Assembly: GCA_963818925.1 (NCBI GenBank)
Contig: CAWFTN010000001.1
Span: 806,001-870,000 of the forward strand
Origin: JAMXLG01 sp963818925
GTDB lineage: Bacteria > Vulcanimicrobiota > Vulcanimicrobiia > Vulcanimicrobiales > Vulcanimicrobiaceae
DNA: 64,000 nucleotides
Reading direction: 5' to 3'
Shown: piece after piece, positions 43,872 to 51,959 of the stretch
How the letters are laid out: every line of letters starts with the position of its first letter
Position numbering within the stretch: the first letter of the stretch is position 1
Position numbers and translations under genes: made by a program
The notes under the pieces: model-generated
What the model saw: the letters and a program-made list of their open reading frames with translations, nothing else
Databases searched by the model: none
Told to the model about the DNA's origin: nothing

Positions 43872-45677
43872 GTGGCCGGGTACAACATGTTTATGAACGC
43901 GAGTGATTTTTTGATGCGCCGTCTTATGGACTGGGGCGTTACACGTATTTATGGTTACCCGGGCGATGGAATCAACGGTGTCCTTGGTGCCTTGCAACGG
44001 ATTGACGGAAAGATTCAGTTCATTCAAGTTCGGCACGAAGAAATGGCGGCGTTCATGGCGTGCGCGCACGCCAAGTATACGGGTGAAGTCGGCGTTTGCA
44101 TGGCGACGTCCGGCCCGGGCGCGATTCATCTATTGAATGGTCTCTATGACGCGAAGATGGATCACGTTCCGGTTGTGGCGATCGTCGGGCAAGCGGCAAC
44201 GACGGCACTCGGCGGCTCGTATCAACAAGAAGTCGACCTGCAGCAGCTCTTCGAGGATGTGTGCGACTACGTCTATACCGCTTCGAGTTCCGTGGCCGTC
44301 CGGCACATTACCGATCGCGCATTTCGAACGGCGACCGGACATCGCGGTGTTACGGCGATCGTTCTGCCGAAAGATGTTCAGGAACGCAAATATTCGGAAC
44401 CGCCGCATAAACACAACACGATTCACTCGAGTCCGGGCATTACGCTGCCGATCAGCGTTCCGCCGCCCGAGGCCTTACGAGCGGCGGCCGATATTCTCAA
44501 TGCGGGCGAACGTGTCGCGATGCTCGTCGGCGCCGGTTGTTTGAATGCTACCGATGAAGTCATCGCGATTGCGGAACGGCTTGGGGCCGGCGTCGCCAAG
44601 GCGCTGCTGGGAAAAGCTGCAGTGCCGGACGACTTGCCGTATGTGACCGGAACGATTGGACTGCTTGGAACCGCGACGAGTTTCGACCTGATGGAAGATT
44701 GCGATACGCTTCTGATGGTCGGTACGTCGTTTCCGTATGCGGAGTTTCTGCCGAAAGAGGGGCAGGCGCGCGGCATTCAGATCGACATCGAGCCGAAGAA
44801 CCTCGGACTGCGGTATCCGACGGAATTAAACCTAGTCGGCGATGCTGCGGCGACGCTTCGGGAACTGCTTCCACTATTGGAGCAGAAGTCGGATCGGTCG
44901 TGGCGCGACCGTCTGGAGAAGGCGAAGAAGAAGTGGCATGAGGACGAGACCGCGCGTTCGGAAGTCACTGCAAATCCGATCAATCCGCAGCTGGTCTTCA
45001 CCAAACTGAACGAGCATTTGCCGGACGATGCCATCCTAAGTGGCGACGCCGGTACGGCGACGAACTGGTACGCGCGCAATATCATGATGCGCCGCGGCAT
45101 GAAAGGGTCGCTCTCCGGTGGACTCGCAACGATGGGATCCGCCGTTCCGTATGCGATTGCTGCGAAGTTCGCGTATCCGGGGCGCGTGGCGATCGCGTGC
45201 ACCGGTGACGGCGCGATGCAGATGAACGGGAATGCCGAGATGCTGACCGTCGCGAAGTACTGGAAGGAGTGGACCGACCCGCGCGTGATCTTCCTGGTCC
45301 TGCATAACGATGATCTCAATCAGGTGACGTGGGAGATGCGGATTATGAGCGGCGATCCGAAGTTCGATCCGTCGCAGGACTTGCCATCGTTCGATTACGC
45401 GCACTATGCCCAGCAACTCGGATTCCTCGGCATTACGATGAAGAGCCCCGAGGACGTCGATAGCGGCTGGACGCGCGCGTTCGCATCCGACCGTCCCGTC
45501 ATTGTAGACGCGCACGTCTCGGCGAACATCGCGCAGCTACCACCGCACATTACGTTCGAGGAAGCACACAAGTACTTCACAGCGCTCGTGAAAGGCGATC
45601 CCGACGAAGGGAACATCATCAAGGAATCGATCAAGAGCGTTATTGCCGGCGTCGTTCCGACCGGGGATCGTAAGTGA
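43872..45677 (+). CDS. TPP-dependent pyruvate-oxidase/acetolactate-synthase-like enzyme
   Basis: 601 residues from a GTG; ATG codons at 43887 and 43893 are plausible starts because no clear Shine-Dalgarno is present. The N-terminal PYR domain has IYGYPGDGINGVLGAL and VRHEEMAAFMACAHAKYTG (catalytic Glu). The C-terminal PP domain has the TPP motif GDGAMQMNGNAEML ... NDDLNQVTWEMR. It groups with pyruvate:quinone oxidoreductase-like enzymes. It is the first gene of an eight-gene run whose next member overlaps by four bases. Confidence 0.88.
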   Translation: MAGYNMFMNASDFLMRRLMDWGVTRIYGYPGDGINGVLGALQRIDGKIQFIQVRHEEMAAFMACAHAKYTGEVGVCMATSGPGAIHLLNGLYDAKMDHVPVVAIVGQAATTALGGSYQQEVDLQQLFEDVCDYVYTASSSVAVRHITDRAFRTATGHRGVTAIVLPKDVQERKYSEPPHKHNTIHSSPGITLPISVPPPEALRAAADILNAGERVAMLVGAGCLNATDEVIAIAERLGAGVAKALLGKAAVPDDLPYVTGTIGLLGTATSFDLMEDCDTLLMVGTSFPYAEFLPKEGQARGIQIDIEPKNLGLRYPTELNLVGDAAATLRELLPLLEQKSDRSWRDRLEKAKKKWHEDETARSEVTANPINPQLVFTKLNEHLPDDAILSGDAGTATNWYARNIMMRRGMKGSLSGGLATMGSAVPYAIAAKFAYPGRVAIACTGDGAMQMNGNAEMLTVAKYWKEWTDPRVIFLVLHNDDLNQVTWEMRIMSGDPKFDPSQDLPSFDYAHYAQQLGFLGITMKSPEDVDSGWTRAFASDRPVIVDAHVSANIAQLPPHITFEEAHKYFTALVKGDPDEGNIIKESIKSVIAGVVPTGDRK

Positions 45678-46789
45678 CCGCGGCGACAGTGCCGCGCACG
45701 GAAGCAGCGATCGACGCGATCGACATATCGGTCTATCGCGTACCCACGGACGGCGGTCCGGAATCGGACGGAACCGCCGTCTGGGACGCGACGACGATGG
45801 TGCTCGTCGAAATCATGGCGGCGGGCGAAACCGGCATCGGCTTCACGTACGCCGATGAGGCGACCGCGAGCGTTATCGATTCGGAATTTCGCGGGATTCT
45901 CGAAGGCGCGGATGCGCTCGAGACGGGTAAGCGATTTGCGGATCTTCAGTCGAAGATTCGCAATCTCGGCCGCGACGGGATCACGTCGATGGCGATCTCA
46001 GCCGTCGACGTCGCGCTCTGGGATCTCAAAGGCAAACTGCTTGAAGCGCCTGTGTGCGTACTGCTCGGCGCGGCGCGCAAAGCGGCGCCGGTGTACGGTA
46101 GCGGCGGGTTCACGTCGTATACGATCGATCGGCTGCGCGAACAGCTAAGCGGATGGGTTGAGTCGGGCATTCCGCGCGTCAAGATGAAAATCGGACGGGA
46201 GCCCGCGCATGACGTCGAACGCGTGACCGAAGCGCGGCTTGCGATCGGGAACGATGCGGAACTCTTCGTCGACGCGAACGGTGCATATTCGCGTAAAGCG
46301 GCGATGCACTTCGCCGATGAATTTGCGAACCTGCGCGTGAGCTGGTTCGAAGAGCCGGTGTATCACCAGGATTTCGAGGGGCTCTGCCAGATTCGCGAAC
46401 GCGCGCCGGCGTGCATGGATATCGCCTCGGGTGAGTACGGCTATGGGCTGTACCATTTTTGGCGGATGCTGGAAGCGCGCACGGTCGACTGTCTGCAAGC
46501 GGATGCGACGCGCTGCGGCGGATTCAGCGGACTGCTTGCGGTCGACGGACTGTGCCAGACCGCAATGATCCCGCTCTCGACGCACTGCGCGCCGCATCTT
46601 CAGCTGCATGCGGCACTGGCGTGTAAGATGCTGCGTCACATGGAGTATTTCTACGACCACGCTCGCATCGAGCGGATGTTCTTCGAGGGTGTCGCGGATC
46701 CGATCGATGGGAAGCTGGAGCCGGATCTGACACGGCCCGGGATTGGGCTCGCGCTGAAGCGTGCAGACGCGCGGCGTTATCAAGTTTGA
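45674..46789 (+). CDS. enolase-superfamily sugar-acid dehydratase (mandelate racemase-like)
   Basis: 371 residues, GTG start overlapping the TPP-enzyme stop. The barrel shows VKMKIG (catalytic Lys), metal ligands in LFVDANGAYS, SWFEEPVYH and ASGEYGYG, and a general-acid candidate in STHCAPHLQLH. This matches dehydratases/racemases that act on aldonic acids. Substrate identity is not determinable. Confidence 0.88.
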   Translation: MTAATVPRTEAAIDAIDISVYRVPTDGGPESDGTAVWDATTMVLVEIMAAGETGIGFTYADEATASVIDSEFRGILEGADALETGKRFADLQSKIRNLGRDGITSMAISAVDVALWDLKGKLLEAPVCVLLGAARKAAPVYGSGGFTSYTIDRLREQLSGWVESGIPRVKMKIGREPAHDVERVTEARLAIGNDAELFVDANGAYSRKAAMHFADEFANLRVSWFEEPVYHQDFEGLCQIRERAPACMDIASGEYGYGLYHFWRMLEARTVDCLQADATRCGGFSGLLAVDGLCQTAMIPLSTHCAPHLQLHAALACKMLRHMEYFYDHARIERMFFEGVADPIDGKLEPDLTRPGIGLALKRADARRYQV

Positions 46790-46802
46790 CGAGAGGATAG
46801 CA

Positions 46803-49800
46803 ATGATCAAAGTTCTCGGCACGAAGGAGAGCATTGAACGATCCGGTGTCGAGGTCGATTCGGACGCGCTCGAGCGCGCGCTGCGTTCGGCGCTGCGCGG
46901 AGAAGTTCGATTCGATCTCGGGTCGCGCGCGATGTACTCGACCGATGCCTCGAATTACCGGCAGGTGCCGATCGGGGTCGTTCTTCCGCGCGATAGCGCC
47001 GACGTCGAAGCGGCGATTACGGTCTGCCGGAAATTCGGTGCACCGATCGTTGCGCGCGGCGGCGGCACGAGCTTAGCGGGTGAGACCTGTAACGTCGCAG
47101 TCGTCTTCGATTTCAGCAAATACATGAACGTTATTCTCGAGATAGACTGGGAGAAGAAGCGCGCGCGCGTGCAGCCCGGTGTCGTGAACGACGACCTTCG
47201 CGACGCGGCTGAACGGCGGCACCTGACGTGGGGACCCGATCCTGCGACGCACAATCGCAACACGTTCGGTGGAATGCTCGGCAATAATTCGTGCGGGATG
47301 CACGCGCAGATGGCCGGGAAATCCGACGCGAATACCGAGGAGCTCGAGATCGTTACCTACGACGGGGCACGGATGCGCGTCGGCGCGACGAGCGATGAAG
47401 AGTTGGAGCGGATCATCGCGGCGGGCGGCCGCAAAGGCGAGATCTATACGAAGCTGCGCGATCTGCGCGACCGTTACGCGGATCTCATTCGGGAGAAGTT
47501 TCCGAAGATTCCGCGTCGCGTTTCGGGATTCGGGCTCGACCAGCTGCTGCCGGAGAACGGCTTCAACGTGGCGCGCGCGCTCGTCGGCACGGAAGGGACG
47601 TGCGTGACGATCACCGAGGCGACGGTGCGGCTCGTGCACAGTCCGCCGCATCGCGCACTCGCGCTCTTTGGATTCAAGAATATCGCCACGGCGGCGGATC
47701 ACGTTCCGTTTTGCAACGAGCATGGGCCGATTGCGCTCGAAGGGCTCGATGAGAGCATGTTCACGTACATGCAAGACAAGGGCGAGTCGACGAAAGACCG
47801 TGCGCTTTTTCCGGACGGCGGCGCATGGCTCATCGTTGAGTTCGGCGGCGAGACACCCGAAGAAGCCGACGAGAAAGCCAATCGTTTGGGAAAGGATTTC
47901 GAAGGGCGAAATGACGCGCCGGCTTACAAGCTGGTGAAGGCCGAGCAAGATCAGAAGCGCATCTGGGAGTTGCGCGATGCAGGCCTCGGCTCAACGTCGA
48001 AGATTCCGAACGAACCCGATTTCTATCCGGGCTGGGAAGATTCAGCGGTCGATCCTAAAGACCTCGGGGACTATCTCCGCGATTTTCAAACGCTGATGAA
48101 CGAGTTCGGCTACAAAGCGTCGCTGTACGGTCATTTCGGTCAAGGGTGCTTGCACTGCAGTATCAACTTCGATCTGTTCACGGCCGAAGGCATTCGACGG
48201 TACCGCGAATTCGTCACACGCGCGGCGCACATCTGCGTGAAGTACAACGGCTCCCTGTCGGGCGAGCATGGCGACGGTCAGTCGCGCGGCGAGTTGCTGC
48301 CGATCATGTTCGGCGACGAACTTTGCAATGCGTTCTGGGAGTTCAAGACGATCTGGGATCCGCAAGACAAGATGAATCCCGGGAAAGTCGTCCATCCGAA
48401 TAAGCTCGATGCGGACCTGCGTTGGGGCACGACGTACGAACCGTGGAATCCGCCGACGCATTTTCGTTTGAAAGCGGATAACGGCAGTTTTGCCTATGCG
48501 GCTAATCGCTGCGTTGGAACCGGGAAGTGCCGCAAGCACGACAGCGGGACGATGTGTCCCAGCTACATGGCGACGCGGGAAGAGAAGCACGCGACGCGTG
48601 GGCGCGCGCGTCTGCTCTTTGAGATGCTGCGCGGCGATCCGCTGCAACGCACGTGGAAGAACGAAGCCGTGAAAGAGGCGCTGGACTTGTGTCTTGCGTG
48701 TAAGGGATGCAAGGGCGAGTGTCCGGTCAATGTCGACATGGCGACGTATAAGGCGGAGTTCTTGTCGCACTACTATGAAGGCACGGTACGTCCGCGGCAT
48801 GCCTATGCGTTCGGTTTGATGATGTATTGGGCGCGGTTTGCGGCGAAGCTGCCGTGGATTGCAAACGCCGTAGCGCAGGCGCCGCTGGTGAACCGGTTTG
48901 CGAAGAGGCTGGTCGAGATGGATGCGCGGCGCCGCATCCCGGCGTTCGCGACGCAGACGTTTCGGTCGTGGTTCGCATCGCATGCGCCGCGGAATGTCGG
49001 GAAGACGCGCGTGATGTTATGGCCGGATACGTGGAACGATCACTTTCACCCCACGACGGCGATCGCGGCCGTTGAGGTGTTGGAGGATGCCGGGTTCCAT
49101 GTGACGATTCCGCGTTCGCAGCTGTGTTGCGGGCGGCCGCTGTATGACTACGGGATGTTGGATCTCGCGAAGGGGATGCTGTACGAGATTCTCGATGAGC
49201 TTCGCGACGATATTCGCGCGGGAACGATGGTCGTCGGCTTGGAGCCGAGTTGTGTGTCGGTCTTTCGGGATGAGATGCGCGATCTACTGGGTAACGACAT
49301 CGATGCGGAGCGCCTTGCGTCGCAGACGTTTCTGTTCTCGGAATTTCTGACGAAGCACGCGCCGGAGTACCGGCCGCCGAAGCTCGACGGCGTTGCGGTC
49401 GTGCATCAGCATTGCCATCATAAGTCGGTGCTGGATGCGGATTCGGAGCGCGCGTTGCTCGATAAGACGGGCGTGCAGTATTCGGTTCTAGATGACGGCT
49501 GTTGCGGGATGGCCGGTGCGTTTGGATTTGAAGAGGGGCACTACGATGTGTCGCTTACCGTGGGCGAACGGGTGTTGTTGCCGGCGGTGCGCGGGGCGGA
49601 TGCGTCGACGATTATCGTTGCCGATGGGTTTAGTTGTCGCGAGCAGATTGCGCAGACGACGGATCGGCTTGCGTTGCACCCGGCGCAACTGTTGAAGATG
49701 GCTATTGATCGAGGCGATCCTTCGACTTCGCTACGCTCCGCTCAGGATGACAGGGGAGGTTATCCGGAGCGGGATTATATGAGTGATCCGCGGGCGGAGG

Positions 49801-49892
49801 CTCGGCGGTATCGGATCGGCGGAGCGATTGGACTTGGCGCGTTCGTGATCGGGGTGATTGCGGGTGTTGCGATGTGGCGGAGGATGCGGTGA
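46803..49892 (+). CDS. FAD/Fe-S 2-hydroxyacid dehydrogenase (GlcD-GlcF-like fusion) with repeat-derived tail
   Basis: 1029 residues from MIKVLGTKES. The N-terminal half is a FAD_binding_4 oxidase (IVARGGGTSLAGET; GGMLGNNSCGMHAQMAGKSD). Then follow two 4Fe-4S clusters (CVGTGKCRKHDSGTMCPSY near 569; CLACKGCKGECPV near 629) and two CCG domains (QLCCGRPLYD; DGCCGMAGAFGF). Such proteins oxidise D-lactate, glycolate or D-2-hydroxyglutarate and reduce quinone. After the normal end (LALHPAQLLKMA) the interspersed repeat is read in frame (PSTSLRSAQDDRGG), joining on a basic, one-helix tail (IGGAIGLGAFVIGVIAGVA) that may once have been a separate 37-residue gene starting at 49780. Confidence 0.9.
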   Translation: MIKVLGTKESIERSGVEVDSDALERALRSALRGEVRFDLGSRAMYSTDASNYRQVPIGVVLPRDSADVEAAITVCRKFGAPIVARGGGTSLAGETCNVAVVFDFSKYMNVILEIDWEKKRARVQPGVVNDDLRDAAERRHLTWGPDPATHNRNTFGGMLGNNSCGMHAQMAGKSDANTEELEIVTYDGARMRVGATSDEELERIIAAGGRKGEIYTKLRDLRDRYADLIREKFPKIPRRVSGFGLDQLLPENGFNVARALVGTEGTCVTITEATVRLVHSPPHRALALFGFKNIATAADHVPFCNEHGPIALEGLDESMFTYMQDKGESTKDRALFPDGGAWLIVEFGGETPEEADEKANRLGKDFEGRNDAPAYKLVKAEQDQKRIWELRDAGLGSTSKIPNEPDFYPGWEDSAVDPKDLGDYLRDFQTLMNEFGYKASLYGHFGQGCLHCSINFDLFTAEGIRRYREFVTRAAHICVKYNGSLSGEHGDGQSRGELLPIMFGDELCNAFWEFKTIWDPQDKMNPGKVVHPNKLDADLRWGTTYEPWNPPTHFRLKADNGSFAYAANRCVGTGKCRKHDSGTMCPSYMATREEKHATRGRARLLFEMLRGDPLQRTWKNEAVKEALDLCLACKGCKGECPVNVDMATYKAEFLSHYYEGTVRPRHAYAFGLMMYWARFAAKLPWIANAVAQAPLVNRFAKRLVEMDARRRIPAFATQTFRSWFASHAPRNVGKTRVMLWPDTWNDHFHPTTAIAAVEVLEDAGFHVTIPRSQLCCGRPLYDYGMLDLAKGMLYEILDELRDDIRAGTMVVGLEPSCVSVFRDEMRDLLGNDIDAERLASQTFLFSEFLTKHAPEYRPPKLDGVAVVHQHCHHKSVLDADSERALLDKTGVQYSVLDDGCCGMAGAFGFEEGHYDVSLTVGERVLLPAVRGADASTIIVADGFSCREQIAQTTDRLALHPAQLLKMAIDRGDPSTSLRSAQDDRGGYPERDYMSDPRAEARRYRIGGAIGLGAFVIGVIAGVAMWRRMR
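49717..49753 (+). repeat. interspersed repeat, long form, inside a coding region
   Basis: GATCCTTCGACTTCGC..CGCTCAGGATGACAGG lies within the open frame of the FAD/Fe-S dehydrogenase and contributes about 13 residues without a stop. Confidence 0.85.
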
Positions 49893-51184
49893 TGCCGCGG
49901 GTTGTGATTCTTGGCGGCGGGTTTGCGGGGCTTTCGGCGGCGCGGGCGTTTGAGCGGCGGCGCAAGCGAGTGAAGGGACTGGAGATTGTGCTCGTGGACC
50001 GCAATAACTATATGTTGTTTACGCCGATGTTGCCTGAAGCAGCGACGGGGAGCGTCGAAGCGCAACACATCACCGAGCCGTTTCGCGAGCAGCTTAAACA
50101 CGTGCGGTTCGAACTCGGCGAGGTGCTGAACGTCGATGAAACGCGCCGCGTTGTGAGCGTTCGTCATCCGCTTACCAACGAATCGAAGGCGTTGGACTAC
50201 GACGAACTCGTGCTCGCCCTAGGTTCGACGGCTTCGACGATGGGTGTCGAGGGCGTCGAACGGTGTGCGTTTCCTTTGCGAACGTTAGCCGACGCGGAAC
50301 GTCTGCGTAATGCCGTGATTGCGGCGGTCGAGATCGCGTCCGAAAGTACCGACATTGCTGAACGCGACCGCCTGCTACGCTTTGTTATCGTTGGCGGCGG
50401 CTTTACCGGGGTCGAGGCGGCGGGAGAACTGAACGCGTTCGTACGTTCGATTTTGCGGTATTATCCGGTATTGCATGAGCAGATGCTGCGCGTGGTAGTG
50501 GTTCAGGGCGAGAAGCGCCTGCTGCCGCATTTACCCGACCGGTTCGGTAAGTACGCGGCGCGGGTGCTGCACGATCGCGGCGTCGAGATTCGCACGGGTG
50601 TAGATGTGGCAAGTGTCGATTCGGCGGGCGTTACGCTTAAGAGCGGCGAGCGCTATGAAAGCCGTACTATCGTGTGGGCCGCGGGGACCGAGCCGGCGCC
50701 GATTGTGAAGCGGCTCGGCTTAAAAGTGTCGCGTCACGGCGCGATCGAGACGCAGCGGGATTTTTCCGTAGACGGGCGTCCGCATCTTTGGGCGATCGGT
50801 GACTGTGCGGCTGTTCCGAAGCAGGATGGCGGAACGTATGCGCCCCTTGCGCAGAATGCTACGCGCGAAGGACCATTGTTGACGCGGAACGTGCTCGCGC
50901 GACTGCGTGGAAAACGAACGAAGCCGTTTTCCTATACGACGAAGGGACAGATGGCGTCGCTTGGCGACCGCCGTGCGCTTGCGGAGTTGCCGGGCGGTGT
51001 GGAGTTGACCGGATTGCCGGCTTGGGTCTTGTGGCGCACGTATTATCTAGGGCGATTGCCGGGCGTTTCGCGGAAGACACGCGTTGCGTTGGATTGGACG
51101 CTCGGCGTTGCGTTTGGGCGGACTGATGATGCGTTACGGTCCTTCGACAGGCTGAGGATGACACATGGCGGCGGCTCACGGTGA
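49892..51184 (+). CDS. second type II NADH dehydrogenase-like protein
   Basis: 430 residues; the ATG shares one base with the upstream TGA. VVILGGGFAGLSAARAFERR binds FAD, FVIVGGGFTGVEAAGELNAF binds the nucleotide, and LWAIGDCAAVP is the C-terminal FAD motif. It would return electrons from NADH produced in the operon to quinone. The last 15 residues (LRSFDRLRMTHGGGSR) are encoded by the interspersed repeat, so the native C-terminus has been replaced. Confidence 0.88.
   Translation: MPRVVILGGGFAGLSAARAFERRRKRVKGLEIVLVDRNNYMLFTPMLPEAATGSVEAQHITEPFREQLKHVRFELGEVLNVDETRRVVSVRHPLTNESKALDYDELVLALGSTASTMGVEGVERCAFPLRTLADAERLRNAVIAAVEIASESTDIAERDRLLRFVIVGGGFTGVEAAGELNAFVRSILRYYPVLHEQMLRVVVVQGEKRLLPHLPDRFGKYAARVLHDRGVEIRTGVDVASVDSAGVTLKSGERYESRTIVWAAGTEPAPIVKRLGLKVSRHGAIETQRDFSVDGRPHLWAIGDCAAVPKQDGGTYAPLAQNATREGPLLTRNVLARLRGKRTKPFSYTTKGQMASLGDRRALAELPGGVELTGLPAWVLWRTYYLGRLPGVSRKTRVALDWTLGVAFGRTDDALRSFDRLRMTHGGGSR
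51138..51165 (+). repeat. interspersed repeat, short form, at a gene junction
   Basis: GGTCCTTCGACAGGCTGAGG followed by ATGACACA; the next bases are the ATG of the SDR gene. GAGGAT within the repeat sits at Shine-Dalgarno distance from that ATG. Confidence 0.85.
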
Positions 51185-51959
51185 GGCGACATTGAGGTTG
51201 CATGATAAGGTCGCCATTGTTACGGGGGGCGATACGGGGATTGGGAAAGCGATTGCGACGTGTATGGCGCAAGAAGGCGCGCGTGTCGTAGTTGATTATG
51301 TCGGGGAGCGTTCGACGGCGGATGCGGTCGTCGATGAGATCGAGAATTTCGGTGGACGCGCGTACGCCGTGGAGGCGAATGTCGCGAAGGCCGACGACGT
51401 CGAGCATCTCGTGAAAGAAGCGGTCAAGCACTTCGGGCAGCTCGATATTCTCGTCAACAACGCGGGGGTTGAAGAACAGCATCCGTTCCTGGAGATGCCG
51501 TTTGAAACGTACAAGAAGGTGATCGATGTCGATCTCACCGGGCCATGGCTGTGTTCGCAATACGCCGCGCGTCAAATGGTTCGTCAAAAATCGGGAGGGC
51601 GGATTATCAACATCAGTTCGGTTCATGAAGAGTTGACGATGCCGACGAACGCTCCGTATTGCGCGGCGAAAGGCGGCCTGCGCATGCTGATGCGGACGAT
51701 CGCAGTCGAACTTGCGCCGCATAAGATTACCGTCAACAATGTGTGTCCCGGCGCCGTCGAGACGCCGATGGACAAGCAGATCGAACGTAATAAACGCGAA
51801 TATGAAGCGCTGCTGAGCGAGATTCCGCTGCGGCGCATGGCGAAACCACAAGAAATTGCATCGATGTGTATCTACCTTGCCTCCGAAGAAGCATCGTATG
51901 TGACGGGCGCGTCGTTCATCATCGATGGAGGCATGACCAAGAACTCAGGCAGCCTGTGA
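51165..51959 (+). CDS. SDR-family dehydrogenase (glucose 1-dehydrogenase-like)
   Basis: 264 residues of a classical SDR: VAIVTGGDTGIGKAIATCMA cofactor motif, NNAGVEEQ, SSVHEELTMPTNAPYCAAKG with Ser, Tyr and Lys of the active site, and VNNVCPGAVETPM. It would oxidise a sugar or polyol with NAD(P)+. The start overlaps the NDH-2 gene by 20 bases and depends on a repeat-derived ribosome-binding site. Confidence 0.9.
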   Translation: MAAAHGEATLRLHDKVAIVTGGDTGIGKAIATCMAQEGARVVVDYVGERSTADAVVDEIENFGGRAYAVEANVAKADDVEHLVKEAVKHFGQLDILVNNAGVEEQHPFLEMPFETYKKVIDVDLTGPWLCSQYAARQMVRQKSGGRIINISSVHEELTMPTNAPYCAAKGGLRMLMRTIAVELAPHKITVNNVCPGAVETPMDKQIERNKREYEALLSEIPLRRMAKPQEIASMCIYLASEEASYVTGASFIIDGGMTKNSGSL

